31,225 bases of DNA from the IMG/VR virus record IMGVR_UViG_3300013138_000030, positions 1 through 31,225 of that record, one strand, 5' to 3'. Of this stretch, positions 1 to 7,757 are shown piece after piece. The notes below the pieces were generated by a model. That model was given only the letters and a program-made list of their open reading frames with translations, was not told the origin of the DNA and did not search any database. The position numbers were made by a program, and so were the translations under genes. Positions within the stretch are counted from its first letter, which is position 1, and the number at the start of each line of letters is the position of its first letter. This stretch comes from a virus.

Positions 1-2
1 CA

Positions 3-1187
3 AAAATCGTACCTGAAATATCAGCATTTAATATTGTCAATTACGATATTGTCTGGAAGGAGCCGTTGATTACTTTATTAAAAGATCAAGACTGGCCGGT
101 ATTGGTTTGTGATGAAAGCCACTACCTCCGAACGATTGAAGCTAAAAGGACCAAGATGGTATTAGGTAAAAAAGGCTTATACAATAACTGTACTCGCCGA
201 TGGATGGTTACTGGCACTCCAGTGCTGAATCGACCGGTTGAATTGTACCCAATTCTCCGCGCGCTATTCCCGCAATTTCTTGGTAAGTACGCAAACTTCT
301 ATGATTATGCCTACAAATTTTGCGCGGCTTATCAAGGCGATTTCGGATTCGATTGCACTGGAGCCAGTAACCTCCCGGACTTAGCCGACATCTTGCGCCC
401 AATTATGTTGCGGCGACTAAAATCAGAAGTTCAAAAAGAACTTCCGATGGTCACTTATGATAAAATTTATCTCGACCCGTCAGATAAATTGCTCGCGCTT
501 ACTCAACAAGAAAATCGTGCGGTAAACGCCCGGGACCAGATAGGCGAAATACCATCAATCCGTCGAGCTTTAGGAATTCTGAAAACTTCTGCCGCGATCC
601 GCCATATTAAAGATCTCTTAGAAGAGAAGCAAAAGATAGTCGTCTTCGTCTGGCACGAAGATGTAGTAAAGACTATCACCGCGGCATTTCCCGAAGCGGC
701 TGTGGTTTATACAGGAAAATGCAGCGCGAGAGAGAAAGACACAGCACTTTCGGATTTTTGTACTAAGAAGGAGAAGAAGATTTTTCTGGCTAATATCCAA
801 TCTGGAGGAATAGGCGTCGACGGCCTTCAACACGTTTGTGATACCGCCGTATTTGTGGAAATGTCGTATGTCCCAGAGGAAATTCGTCAAGCGGTTGGGC
901 GGCTGGATCGAATCGGACAAAAAAATCCAGTACAAATTCAATTCTTAATCGCAGAAAACAGTGTTGATGAGAAAGTAGTTAATATGCTTATCGAGAAAGC
1001 AAAAAACATAAACATAATAACAGGAGATAACGAGAGGAGGAAGATAAATGAGTTAAACGAGACGACAGAGTTTGTGGCAACAAGATGTAAAGTCTGCGGG
1101 AAAACAACGGAAATGAAAAAGCTTAAACGGGTAGCAGGATTATCCGTCTGCGATAATTGCAGGAAAAATATGGAGTGTTTATTATGA
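3..1187 (+). CDS. SNF2-family DNA helicase/translocase, 5' end cut by the window
   Basis: The frame is open from base 3, so the start lies upstream of the window. A TTG at 66 is only an internal codon, because the residues before it (FNIVNYDIVW) fit the SNF2 fold. Visible helicase motifs in order are motif II VCDESHYL, motif III MVTGTP, the second RecA-like domain with FVWHEDVV, motif V region ANIQSGGIGVDGLQ, and motif VI RQAVGRLDRIGQ. The C terminus carries CKVC and CDNC, a probable four-cysteine zinc ribbon. The Walker A part is missing because of the window edge. SNF2 ATPases of this type sit beside DUF2800, DUF2815 and polymerase genes in many phage replication modules, where a role as replicative or recombination translocase is inferred. 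It overlaps the next start by four bases (ATGA). Confidence 0.93.
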   Translation, partial: KIVPEISAFNIVNYDIVWKEPLITLLKDQDWPVLVCDESHYLRTIEAKRTKMVLGKKGLYNNCTRRWMVTGTPVLNRPVELYPILRALFPQFLGKYANFYDYAYKFCAAYQGDFGFDCTGASNLPDLADILRPIMLRRLKSEVQKELPMVTYDKIYLDPSDKLLALTQQENRAVNARDQIGEIPSIRRALGILKTSAAIRHIKDLLEEKQKIVVFVWHEDVVKTITAAFPEAAVVYTGKCSAREKDTALSDFCTKKEKKIFLANIQSGGIGVDGLQHVCDTAVFVEMSYVPEEIRQAVGRLDRIGQKNPVQIQFLIAENSVDEKVVNMLIEKAKNINIITGDNERRKINELNETTEFVATRCKVCGKTTEMKKLKRVAGLSVCDNCRKNMECLL

Positions 1188-1597
1188 GTATAGAAAAAGA
1201 TATCGAACGTATTGCAGTGGCATTAGAAACTATCGCCGCAGGATTCCAAATACCTGAGCCAAAGAAAGATGCCCAGGGTAAAAAAATCGAGGCTTCTCTG
1301 ATACCAGAAGATCAAATTCCTGGTATATGCGAAGAACCGGCAGTGCCTCCTGTTATGGCAGCGGTGGGGATTAAAACTCTGGAGGAACTGCGTACTTTTG
1401 TCCAGAAATACCTTACAGCCGCGGAGAAGGCAGTACCGCCTAAGACCGAGGCAGTGGTAACTTTCGTTAAGGACGTTCTTTGCCCGAAGTTCGCGCCGAA
1501 AGAGCCGAAATTGATGAAGATTCCGGTGAATAAAGTGGCCGAGGCAGCTCAGATGATGTATGACTGGGGCCTGAAAAACGACCTCATAGTCGAGTAG
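1184..1597 (+). CDS. Hypothetical protein of the replication operon, 137 aa
   Basis: I do not recognise this family. The start is placed at ATG 1184, which overlaps the TGA of the helicase gene and has GGAG eight bases upstream. A possible start at 1157 has no such support. The protein starts with a short amphipathic helix (MSIEKDIERIAVALETIAAG), continues with a proline- and lysine-rich linker, and ends in a helical region (about residues 60-137). No cysteine cluster, membrane segment or catalytic motif is evident. Its position between the helicase and the DUF2800 nuclease, with tight spacing, suggests an accessory replication or recombination role; that is inference from context only. Confidence 0.8.
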   Translation: MSIEKDIERIAVALETIAAGFQIPEPKKDAQGKKIEASLIPEDQIPGICEEPAVPPVMAAVGIKTLEELRTFVQKYLTAAEKAVPPKTEAVVTFVKDVLCPKFAPKEPKLMKIPVNKVAEAAQMMYDWGLKNDLIVE

Positions 1598-1605
1598 GAG
1601 GATAT

Positions 1606-2676
1606 ATGGCACAAAAAACACACACTGAAATATCTCCGTCAAATGCGGAAAGATGGATGAACTGCCCGGGATCAGTGGCCCTATGCAGAAAAATGCCAAA
1701 GCCTCCTCAAAGCGCACACGCAGCAGACGGCGAAGCGGCGCATAAGCTCTTAGAAATGTGCCTGAAGGACAAGAAAGTACTTCCGTTTGATCAAATAGGT
1801 AACTTCATCGGTGAAATTGAAATTACCGAAGAAATGGCGGAAGCCGTTACTTTTGCCCGAGACACTATTCTAATGGAGTTGCAAAAAGGCGGCCAACTCC
1901 TTAGTGAACAAAAAGTAGACATCATTGAGGGGATGTCTGGGACACTTGACGCGGCCATTATCCGGCCGTATGAGAAATTAACCGTGTATGACTTCAAATA
2001 CGGAAAAGGCGTAGTAGTATCCGCGGTTGATAATCCGCAAATGTTGCTTTACGCACTACCATTATCAAAACAGCACGAAGTAGAAAGCGTTGAATTAGTG
2101 ATAATTCAGCCGCGTACCGAAGGCCAAATCAGCAAATGGGAAGCCTCTTGCGATTACTTAGACACGTTTGCACAAGAAGTAGAACGTAAGATTTCCCTAA
2201 CTAAAGAGAAAGACGCTCTGGTTGCAGCTGGTTCTTGGTGTAAATGGTGTTGGGCGAAAGCAATTTGCCCCACACTTCGTCAAGATATTAGCGACCGACT
2301 TCCAGCGATTCCAGGGAAGGAGTTGATTCTCCCTGATGTAAAAGGCCTTCCAATTGTCACGGTAGCCAAAATTCTTGAATATAAAGACCGCATAGAGGCT
2401 TGGATGGATGCGGTGTTCGCTTACGCTCAAGAGTATGTTGAAGCCGGCGGCGTGATACCCGGATGGGACTTAGGGAAAAAACGAGCGAATCGAAAGTGGA
2501 TTAACGAAGCAAAGGCTATTATCGCGTTTGCGGATTTAGGGGATAAAGCATTTTCAGAACCAAAATTGCTTTCCCCAGCGCAAATGGAAAAGGTAGCTGG
2601 GAAAGACCGTGTGGCTCCATTAACGGAGACACCGGATAACGGAACGACATTAAAAAGAATAGGAGAGAAAAAATGA
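1606..2676 (+). CDS. DUF2800 protein, Cas4/RecB-like PD-(D/E)XK nuclease with probable Fe-S cluster
   Basis: The N terminus (ISPSNAERWMNCPGS) and overall length of 356 aa fit the DUF2800 phage family. Nuclease-type residues are visible: E43 and H46 in DGEAAHKLLE, D115 in GTLDAAI, the D129-x-K131 pair in VYDFKYGKG, and Q145 further on. Cysteines C20, C212, C215 and C221 have the spacing expected for the Fe-S cluster of Cas4- or AddB-type nucleases. A strong AGGAGG lies just before the ATG. A role in DNA end processing during phage recombination or replication is inferred from the fold and from the adjacent DUF2815 gene, with which it overlaps by ATGA. Confidence 0.9.
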   Translation: MAQKTHTEISPSNAERWMNCPGSVALCRKMPKPPQSAHAADGEAAHKLLEMCLKDKKVLPFDQIGNFIGEIEITEEMAEAVTFARDTILMELQKGGQLLSEQKVDIIEGMSGTLDAAIIRPYEKLTVYDFKYGKGVVVSAVDNPQMLLYALPLSKQHEVESVELVIIQPRTEGQISKWEASCDYLDTFAQEVERKISLTKEKDALVAAGSWCKWCWAKAICPTLRQDISDRLPAIPGKELILPDVKGLPIVTVAKILEYKDRIEAWMDAVFAYAQEYVEAGGVIPGWDLGKKRANRKWINEAKAIIAFADLGDKAFSEPKLLSPAQMEKVAGKDRVAPLTETPDNGTTLKRIGEKK

Positions 2677-3341
2677 GTGTGCAGAAAAATTCTAAACAAG
2701 TAAGAGTAACTTACCAGACCCCCGCTTTTCGGCTGTCTTACCCAGCGTTATTCGAACCGGTAGCAGTTCTCGGAAACGAAACTAAAAAGAAATACGGAAT
2801 CACTCTGCTTTTTCCGAAGAAAAGCACAGCTGAAGCGTTAAAAGCGGCCAAGCATCCAGCGTCTACGTGGATCTTGGCTGATAACTGCGCTGGCTTCTGG
2901 CAAGAAGTTTGCAAAGTCGCTCGAGCTAATTTCGGGCCTGATGTGGATTTGAAAACCTTGAAACTCCCGAAATTCCGGGACGGCGATAAGGCAAAAGAAT
3001 CCGGAAAGATTGACGAAAACGAAAAGGGATACATTGTCGCCCGATCGACTACTGATACCCGCCCTGATTGTTTGCGCGGTGATAAAACCCGAATTGTCGA
3101 TCCGGGAGAGCTATACCCGGGATGCTGGGTAAGAGCGGTATTGACAATTTCTCCGTTCGTGCATCCGGTAGGCGGCCGTGGGGTAACAATTTATCTTGCT
3201 GGCGTCCAAAAACTCGCGGATGACTTGACCTTCTCTTCTCGTCCGAGAGTTGAGGATGAGTTCGATGCAGTAGCAACAGAAGGCGCAGGAGACGTTGGCG
3301 CTAATGTAGCTGAACCCTCTTCTCTGCCGTTTATGGATTAA
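2673..3341 (+). CDS. DUF2815 protein, probable phage single-stranded DNA-binding protein
   Basis: At 222 aa and with the opening RVTYQTPAFRLSYPALFEP, followed by GITLLFPKK and a late GGRGVTIYLAGVQKLAD segment, this matches the DUF2815 family. That family is generally treated as an OB-fold ssDNA-binding protein. The C terminus is acidic, Ser/Pro-rich and ends SSLPFMD, resembling the acidic tip by which SSB proteins recruit partners. The start is coupled to the DUF2800 gene by a four-base overlap, with AGGAGAG upstream. It probably coats ssDNA for the downstream polymerase and partners with the upstream nuclease. The SSB function is established for relatives only by family inference. Confidence 0.85.
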   Translation: MSVQKNSKQVRVTYQTPAFRLSYPALFEPVAVLGNETKKKYGITLLFPKKSTAEALKAAKHPASTWILADNCAGFWQEVCKVARANFGPDVDLKTLKLPKFRDGDKAKESGKIDENEKGYIVARSTTDTRPDCLRGDKTRIVDPGELYPGCWVRAVLTISPFVHPVGGRGVTIYLAGVQKLADDLTFSSRPRVEDEFDAVATEGAGDVGANVAEPSSLPFMD

Positions 3342-3349
3342 AGAAAAAC

Positions 3350-3385
3350 AGGAGCTATGGGGCCTTCGGGCCCCGTAGTACCAAA
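3350..3385 (+). promoter_or_regulatory. Shine-Dalgarno, C(UUCG)G hairpin and start codon: structured translation initiation region of the polymerase gene
   Basis: AGGAG (3350-3354) is followed at once by a 10-bp stem (3355-3364 with 3369-3378, one U-G wobble) capped by a UUCG loop closed by C-G, a very stable tetraloop. Seven unpaired bases (3379-3385) then lead to the polymerase ATG at 3386. Linear SD-to-AUG spacing is 31 bases, too far for normal initiation. With the hairpin folded it becomes seven. No U-run follows the stem, so it is not an intrinsic terminator. Similar spacing-by-hairpin is known from phage T4 genes 25 and 38. Confidence 0.75.
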
Positions 3386-5275
3386 ATGCCTAAAAAAGTA
3401 TATATCGATTTTGAAAGCCGCTCTCAAGCGGATATCTGGACAACCGGGGCCTACCGCTACGCGGAAGACCCAAGCACCGAAGTCCTTTGTCTTGCGTGGG
3501 CTATTGACGATGGGCCAGTGCAAGGCGTGTTATATGGTAAACTATCTGAGGCGGCTCAGATAATTAACCAACTCATAAAGTCCGGGGCTGAATTCCACGC
3601 CCATAATGCTTATTTTGAACGTTCAATTTGGAAATTTCACGCTGAGAAATTTGGGCTACTCCCTATCCCTATCCGGCAGTGGCGGTGTACTGCGGCAAAA
3701 GTTTCCGCGGCTGCGCTTCCAAGAAGACTTGAGCACGCCGCACAAGCCCTGGGTTGCTCTCATCAAAAGGATATGGAGGGCTCCCGGGTAATGCGGTCAT
3801 TATGTACAACTACCGGTCCTATCCCACAAGAAAAACTTGAACGGCTATTACTTTATTGCAAACGGGATGTGGAGACTGAACGAGATATTGACAAACGACT
3901 TCCAGATCTATCATCTTCCGAACAACGTGTTTGGTTTATGGATCAGTACATTAACGACCGGGGAGTGGCAATAGATACTCTCGCGGTAGAAAACGCGATT
4001 ACATTAATAGCTCAAGAAACTAAGGAACGAAACGAAGAACTTTTTCAATTAACAGGAGGACAAGTCAATGCCGGTACAAAACGAGAAGCGATTAAAAATT
4101 ATCTTGAAAAACAGGGAGTTAATCTTCCAGATCTTACAAAAGCAACGGTCAAAGAAGCACTTAAAACAGCCTCCGGTGATAACTTCTGTGTCCTTCAACT
4201 TAGGCAGCAGCTATCCCTTACCTCACTTGCTAAGTTCTCTGCGCTTTTTACAGCAGTCTCTCCCGACAGGCGCATTAGAGATCTGCTCATATTCCACGGA
4301 GCCGCGACTGGCCGTTGGTCTGGGAAACTCGTGCAAATCCAAAATCTCGTTAAAGCATCTATTAAACCAGAAGAGATTACCGAAGCGATTACTTGCCTAC
4401 GAGTATCCCCAGCTGCCTTTGCCCTTTGCTATGATGTCCTTCCAGCACTCTCGTCCTGCATACGAGGAATGTTTATTCCTTCGCAAGGCCAAGAAATGTT
4501 CATCACCGATTTTGCCGCGATCGAAGCCCGGGTTGTTATGTGGCTTGCAGGTGAAGAAAAAGGGGTCAAACAATTCGCGGATAAAGATAGGGACCCGTCG
4601 CTCCCAGACATCTACGTCCAAATGGCAAAAACCATAAGCCCTACCGCTACCCGGCAATTAGGTAAGCAAGCCATTCTTGGTTGCGGGTATGGGATGGGAA
4701 GAGTGAAGTTCCAAGAGACGTGTGAGAAATACGGAATAGACGTAACCCCCGCACTGGCTGAACGCGCGGTTAACGCTTATCGTACTTCTTTTCCCGCTAT
4801 ACCTCGCTTCTGGTACGCATTAGAGGACGCAGCTAAAAAGACCGTGTCATCCGGAAAACCGCATACCTGCGGCCGAGTTTCCTGGCGTATCTCCGGTGAT
4901 TTTCTACAAATGGTTCTTCCCTCTGGCCGGTCAATCGTCTATCATCACCCAAAAATCACGGCTGAGGGCAAACTCACTTTTCTCGGGGTAAACAGTATCA
5001 CTAATAAATACGAAGTAGAAGAAACCTGGGGAGGTAAATTAGTTGAGAACGCTACTCAAGCAGTCGCCCGCGATCTTATGGTCGAGGCAATGTTTGGCTT
5101 GTTCGCCGCCAAATACCAGATTCTTTTTACAGTCCACGACGAAGTTGTAGCGGAAAAACCGATCGGTGAAGGAGCTGAAAAAGAAGTTGTGGAAATTGTC
5201 TGTAAAATTCCTTCGTGGGCAACTGGATGCCCAGTTAACGCAGAGTGTAAGAAAACTATGAGGTACCAAAAATGA
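3386..5275 (+). CDS. Phage DNA polymerase, family A, with 3'-5' exonuclease domain
   Basis: This is the 629-aa replicative polymerase. The exonuclease domain shows the DxE pair D8/E10 in YIDFES and a later D161 in YCKRDVE. The polymerase domain has motif A ITDFAAIEARV (D375), motif B from R423 through K427 to Y435 (TRQLGKQAILGCGYG), and motif C TVHDEVV (H584, D585, E586). All expected catalytic residues are present, so it should be active. The ATG at 3386 places the exonuclease DxE at the usual distance from the N terminus. An upstream ATG at 3357 is in another frame. Phage polymerases of this type cluster with SNF2, DUF2800, DUF2815 and VRR-NUC genes, as here. It overlaps the next gene by four bases. 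Confidence 0.96.
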   Translation: MPKKVYIDFESRSQADIWTTGAYRYAEDPSTEVLCLAWAIDDGPVQGVLYGKLSEAAQIINQLIKSGAEFHAHNAYFERSIWKFHAEKFGLLPIPIRQWRCTAAKVSAAALPRRLEHAAQALGCSHQKDMEGSRVMRSLCTTTGPIPQEKLERLLLYCKRDVETERDIDKRLPDLSSSEQRVWFMDQYINDRGVAIDTLAVENAITLIAQETKERNEELFQLTGGQVNAGTKREAIKNYLEKQGVNLPDLTKATVKEALKTASGDNFCVLQLRQQLSLTSLAKFSALFTAVSPDRRIRDLLIFHGAATGRWSGKLVQIQNLVKASIKPEEITEAITCLRVSPAAFALCYDVLPALSSCIRGMFIPSQGQEMFITDFAAIEARVVMWLAGEEKGVKQFADKDRDPSLPDIYVQMAKTISPTATRQLGKQAILGCGYGMGRVKFQETCEKYGIDVTPALAERAVNAYRTSFPAIPRFWYALEDAAKKTVSSGKPHTCGRVSWRISGDFLQMVLPSGRSIVYHHPKITAEGKLTFLGVNSITNKYEVEETWGGKLVENATQAVARDLMVEAMFGLFAAKYQILFTVHDEVVAEKPIGEGAEKEVVEIVCKIPSWATGCPVNAECKKTMRYQK

Positions 5276-5889
5276 TAACTCAATTAACTCGTATTCAATT
5301 GCTCTTCCGCGTAATTGACGTCCTTGAAAAATACAAAGTTCCGTATTGTCTAGTTGAAGGAACCCTTTTAGGAATGACACGGGAAAATGGGTTTATTCCG
5401 TGGGATAAAGATATCGACATCGGAGTCCGGCACGAAGATTTAATACCGAAGATGGCGCAACTTCAAAAGGTTTTCTCTGCGTATTTTTCTGTGCATATCT
5501 TGGATTTTCCGTACGCATACCCTAGAGAATTTCATTTACGCGCACAAGGGTATCAAATAGATATTATTAACTACGATACCGGAGAATATCACGACCGGCC
5601 AGTTCGGTTTAATGTTATTCACGACCAATACGCCTCGTCCTACCACGCGACGGAATTATTCGACGAGTATAAACCTTTTAAGTTTCTTGGCCGGACACTC
5701 TATCTACCAAAAGACCCGGAGAGGTACCTGATAGAAACTTATGGACACGAGTGGCATACGCCGCTTAAACCCGGAAACTACATCGCCTACCCGATTATCC
5801 CGGGATGGTTTGAGAAGCAAAAAGAGATGGACAATATTGCAATACAGAACTGGCATTTAAAGTATAACCCAAATGGAAGCCCAAAATAG
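5272..5889 (+). CDS. LicD/fukutin-type nucleotidyltransferase-fold protein
   Basis: The 205-aa product carries the LicD signature: VEGTLLGMTRENGFIPWDKD followed by IDIG, with G30, the D47/D49 pair and a probable third carboxylate D97 in YQIDIINY. The end region YGHEWHTP matches the closing motif of LicD proteins. Known relatives transfer phosphocholine or other phosphorylated groups to cell-surface glycans. Here the gene is joined by ATGA to the DNA polymerase gene and lies inside a replication operon, an unexpected place for a cell-surface enzyme. It could modify host surface sugars, act on a nucleotide or DNA substrate, or be a host-derived cargo gene. The substrate cannot be read from sequence. 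Confidence 0.8.
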   Translation: MITQLTRIQLLFRVIDVLEKYKVPYCLVEGTLLGMTRENGFIPWDKDIDIGVRHEDLIPKMAQLQKVFSAYFSVHILDFPYAYPREFHLRAQGYQIDIINYDTGEYHDRPVRFNVIHDQYASSYHATELFDEYKPFKFLGRTLYLPKDPERYLIETYGHEWHTPLKPGNYIAYPIIPGWFEKQKEMDNIAIQNWHLKYNPNGSPK

Positions 5890-5897
5890 GAGGAAGA

Positions 5898-6059
5898 ATG
5901 AGAGGCACAGTCGCAAAAAGAATTCGCAGGGAGCATCACGCCGCAAGAGGAAATGCCGTGGCACAATCATATCAAGTTGGCGCGAACGGGATGGTGTTAG
6001 CCGACCGAGGAAGAAGGATATACCAGATGAGAAAGGAGAAGTATTACAATGGAAGGTAG
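5898..6059 (+). CDS. Small basic phage protein, 53 aa
   Basis: A strong AGGAGG (about 5888-5893) precedes an ATG opening a 53-codon frame that ends at the TAG at 6057. The product begins MRGTVAKRIRREHHAARG, is rich in Arg and Lys, and ends RRIYQMRKEKYYNGR. Small basic proteins with a KRLRR-type start and a Y-x2-K-x2-Y end are common next to VRR-NUC genes in phage replication modules; I recall no assigned function. It overlaps the next gene by 11 bases. Nucleic-acid binding is likely from charge alone. Confidence 0.75.
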   Translation: MRGTVAKRIRREHHAARGNAVAQSYQVGANGMVLADRGRRIYQMRKEKYYNGR

Positions 6060-6402
6060 AGGCCACAATATTATAGTACCGCATAGAAAGGGCCCGCCAG
6101 AATGCCCTCTTTGCGGCAAACTTATGCGTGAGATATGGTATGGGAAGCACAAGTTTTATACCTGTACCGAACCGCTCTGTATGATATCTATTAACGCTAA
6201 CGACCCTTGCATCGCGCAATGGCACAAAATTAACGACCCGGCAACAGCCCCGAAATGCCAACTGTGCGGCCAGCCAATGAAAGTGTTTGTAAGAAAGGAT
6301 CGTTTGGTAATAATGCAATGCCGGGAAAAGAGCCACCGTATGTATCAAATCGCCCGCGGTGACGCAAGAGCACTGCCGCCGTTAAGCCAGGAGAAAGGAT
6401 GA
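6049..6402 (+). CDS. Double zinc-ribbon protein, 117 aa
   Basis: Two similar zinc-ribbon halves are visible. The first has CPLCGKLM with a later C-x5-C pair around YTCTEPLC; the second has CQLCGQPM with a distal cysteine in QCREKSH. The repetition of CxLCGxxM suggests internal duplication. The ATG at 6049 follows AAAGGAG. The protein sits between the small basic protein and the VRR-NUC nuclease and overlaps the latter by ATGA, so it is co-translated with it. A nucleic-acid or protein docking role is plausible, but no specific function is assigned. Confidence 0.8.
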   Translation: MEGRGHNIIVPHRKGPPECPLCGKLMREIWYGKHKFYTCTEPLCMISINANDPCIAQWHKINDPATAPKCQLCGQPMKVFVRKDRLVIMQCREKSHRMYQIARGDARALPPLSQEKG

Positions 6403-6803
6403 TAAAATCCACGGATCCAGAATTTCGTATCCAAGCAACTTTCGTGGCAACCATTCAACTCTGTTATCCGGATTTACTTTTCACCATCGCCCCTTCAGGA
6501 TTTATTATGTCAGCTGGAATGGCTATGAAAATGATGCGGATGGGATATAGAAAAGGAACTCCGGATATACTCTTTTTCGAACCCCGGGGTGCTTTTCACG
6601 GGCTATTGATTGAGTTTAAAGCCCCCAGAGGCACGATCTCAGATGCCCAGAAGGACTTTGCCTGGCTAGCCCGCAATCGGGGCTACAAGGTGGCTTTCTG
6701 CTTCAGCACGCCCGCAGGAATCGCTATTCTGGACGAATACCTGCGTCTACCAGCTCCACCACACTCTCCACAATGGGAATACCTAATTCCCGGGCTCGAA
6801 TAA
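6399..6803 (+). CDS. VRR-NUC domain nuclease
   Basis: The 134-aa protein has the VRR-NUC pattern: MGYRKGTPDILFF with GxPD at residues 53-56, IEFKAPRG with E-x-K at 72-74, SDAQKDF with Q84, and a closing GYKVAFCFS strand. Stand-alone phage VRR-NUC proteins are PD-(D/E)XK structure-specific nucleases thought to process replication or recombination junctions. It is the last gene of the left arm. Its final 26 codons, beyond the conserved ILDEYL helix, overlap the tail of the opposing DUF4406 gene. The extra proline-rich C-terminal tail is therefore a by-product or consequence of that overlap. Confidence 0.92.
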   Translation: MIKSTDPEFRIQATFVATIQLCYPDLLFTIAPSGFIMSAGMAMKMMRMGYRKGTPDILFFEPRGAFHGLLIEFKAPRGTISDAQKDFAWLARNRGYKVAFCFSTPAGIAILDEYLRLPAPPHSPQWEYLIPGLE

Positions 6804-7080
6804 CCTCAGCTTGAGTACCTTTAGAGTTTTCTGAATTCGGAAGAACTAACATCGCGTCTGATGCCTCTAACCAAGCCATAGAATAGGCATAATAGTCAGA
6901 GACGGACAGCACTTCGCCTTCCCTCAACATTAGTTGAAAATGGAAATCAAGCCACGGGCAGAAAGGCGAATACCCCGCCAATAAGACTTCCGTTGCCTTA
7001 CGCATTCCCCGGCGCATATTATCAAGTACCGCTACTACATTGTCCGCTGAGTAGGCTCCAGCAATATAAACACGTTTCAT
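6724..7080 (-). CDS. DUF4406 protein, nucleoside 2-deoxyribosyltransferase-like
   Basis: This 118-aa protein has the YIAGAY start (residues 5-10), a GYSPFCPW segment, a WLEASDAMLVLP strand and SKGTQAEVIRARELGIPI, the order seen in DUF4406 proteins of the nucleoside 2-deoxyribosyltransferase-like superfamily. These are implied in nucleotide base exchange or salvage, but the exact reaction is not established for the phage versions. GGAGG precedes the ATG, which overlaps the stop of the DUF5664 gene by ATGA. It is the last gene of the late operon. No terminator is visible after it, and its coding end runs 80 bases into the opposing VRR-NUC gene. Confidence 0.87.
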   Translation of the reverse strand: MKRVYIAGAYSADNVVAVLDNMRRGMRKATEVLLAGYSPFCPWLDFHFQLMLREGEVLSVSDYYAYSMAWLEASDAMLVLPNSENSKGTQAEVIRARELGIPIVESVVELVDAGIRPE

Positions 7081-7418
7081 TCTTCCTCCTTTTTAGCCAT
7101 AGCGCCTAGATAATCCGGGCGAAGTTGTTTGGCCTTAGCCATCATAAGCCGGCAAAAAGCGTGGCCTAAGTGGTCGTCTTGTTTATCCCCGGATAGATAC
7201 GCAAATATATGCACCAAAGCGTGATTAATATGGCTCTCTTCTGAAATTAAACGCCAGTTATCCCGAGCATACTTTGTAGCCCCAAGATGAGTGATATGAG
7301 CTAACTCCATTAACGCCGGAGCGTCTAATAAATGGAATGCACAATCCAACTTCGACTGCATCCCCCCATTTTCACCGGTCTCAATTTCGGCATTCGGGCC
7401 GAGTCCTTTTCTTTCCAT
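7077..7418 (-). CDS. DUF5664-type dATP/dGTP diphosphohydrolase-like protein (MazG-like fold)
   Basis: The 113-aa product carries GATKYARDNWR (46-56), HINHALVHIFAYLSGD (63-78) and DDHLGHAFCRLMMA, which match the N-terminal domain family annotated as dATP/dGTP diphosphohydrolase (DUF5664). Relatives include MazZ, which cleaves dGTP to feed the 2-aminoadenine (Z-DNA) pathway in some phages. No PurZ gene is visible here, so a simpler role in dNTP pool control is equally possible. AGGAGG sits at ideal distance from the ATG. It is coupled by overlap to the DUF4406 gene, forming a two-gene nucleotide-metabolism unit. Confidence 0.85.
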   Translation of the reverse strand: MERKGLGPNAEIETGENGGMQSKLDCAFHLLDAPALMELAHITHLGATKYARDNWRLISEESHINHALVHIFAYLSGDKQDDHLGHAFCRLMMAKAKQLRPDYLGAMAKKEEE

Positions 7419-7427
7419 AGCTTCCTC

Positions 7428-7757
7428 CTAAACACTGCAATGAATGTCAACATAATAATCGTCTTGGCCGTTCTTTTTATTTCTCCGGGGAGTAAGTTCT
7501 ATTTTTATAACCCCTAAATCGCACGGTTTTAATTGCGCTTTGGCTACATAAGAGGGTTGATCAGGCACATACCCGCGTAAAAATGATCCAGTCCGGCCAA
7601 GAAGGATCTTTTTTTGACGCAATCGGGTGCCTTCCAAATACAGCTTAGACAAAGGCACGGCGCCTTTCTTATGATCGTGGCCCATAAGATATATTGGCTC
7701 ATTTAATTTTCGTACCGGTATTACAAACTTATGTATTGTAAAAATGCTATCAGAAAT
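7428..7757 (-). CDS. Hypothetical protein with probable AUU start, 109 aa
   Basis: I do not recognise the family with certainty. The first ATG in frame (7685) has no Shine-Dalgarno. The frame continues open for 24 codons upstream to an ATT at 7757-7755, which lies eight bases after AAAGGAG (7772-7766) and overlaps the upstream stop by one base. The added N terminus, SDSIFTIHKFVIPVRKLNEP, looks like genuine protein and resembles the TIxKF opening of small phage proteins. AUU is a known rare start (E. coli infC). The alternative is an ATA at 7760 or the short 85-aa version. The remainder is basic with GRTGSFLRGYVPDQPSYVAK in the middle. Confidence 0.6.
   Translation of the reverse strand: MSDSIFTIHKFVIPVRKLNEPIYLMGHDHKKGAVPLSKLYLEGTRLRQKKILLGRTGSFLRGYVPDQPSYVAKAQLKPCDLGVIKIELTPRRNKKNGQDDYYVDIHCSV

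Noticed and set aside
3355-3378. Rho-independent terminator before the polymerase gene
   Set aside because: The stem is strong but no U-run follows, and a terminator would cut the operon before its main gene.
3357-3563. 68-codon frame starting inside the hairpin
   Set aside because: Its ATG is two bases from AGGAG and buried in the stem; it overlaps the polymerase N terminus in another frame and is a shadow.
4068-4637. 189-codon frame inside the DNA polymerase gene
   Set aside because: It runs in another frame across conserved polymerase motifs, with no ribosome site and shadow-like composition.
7428-7685. Short version of the unknown gene from ATG 7685
   Set aside because: No Shine-Dalgarno before this ATG, and protein-like sequence continues upstream to a well-placed ATT; kept only as an alternative.
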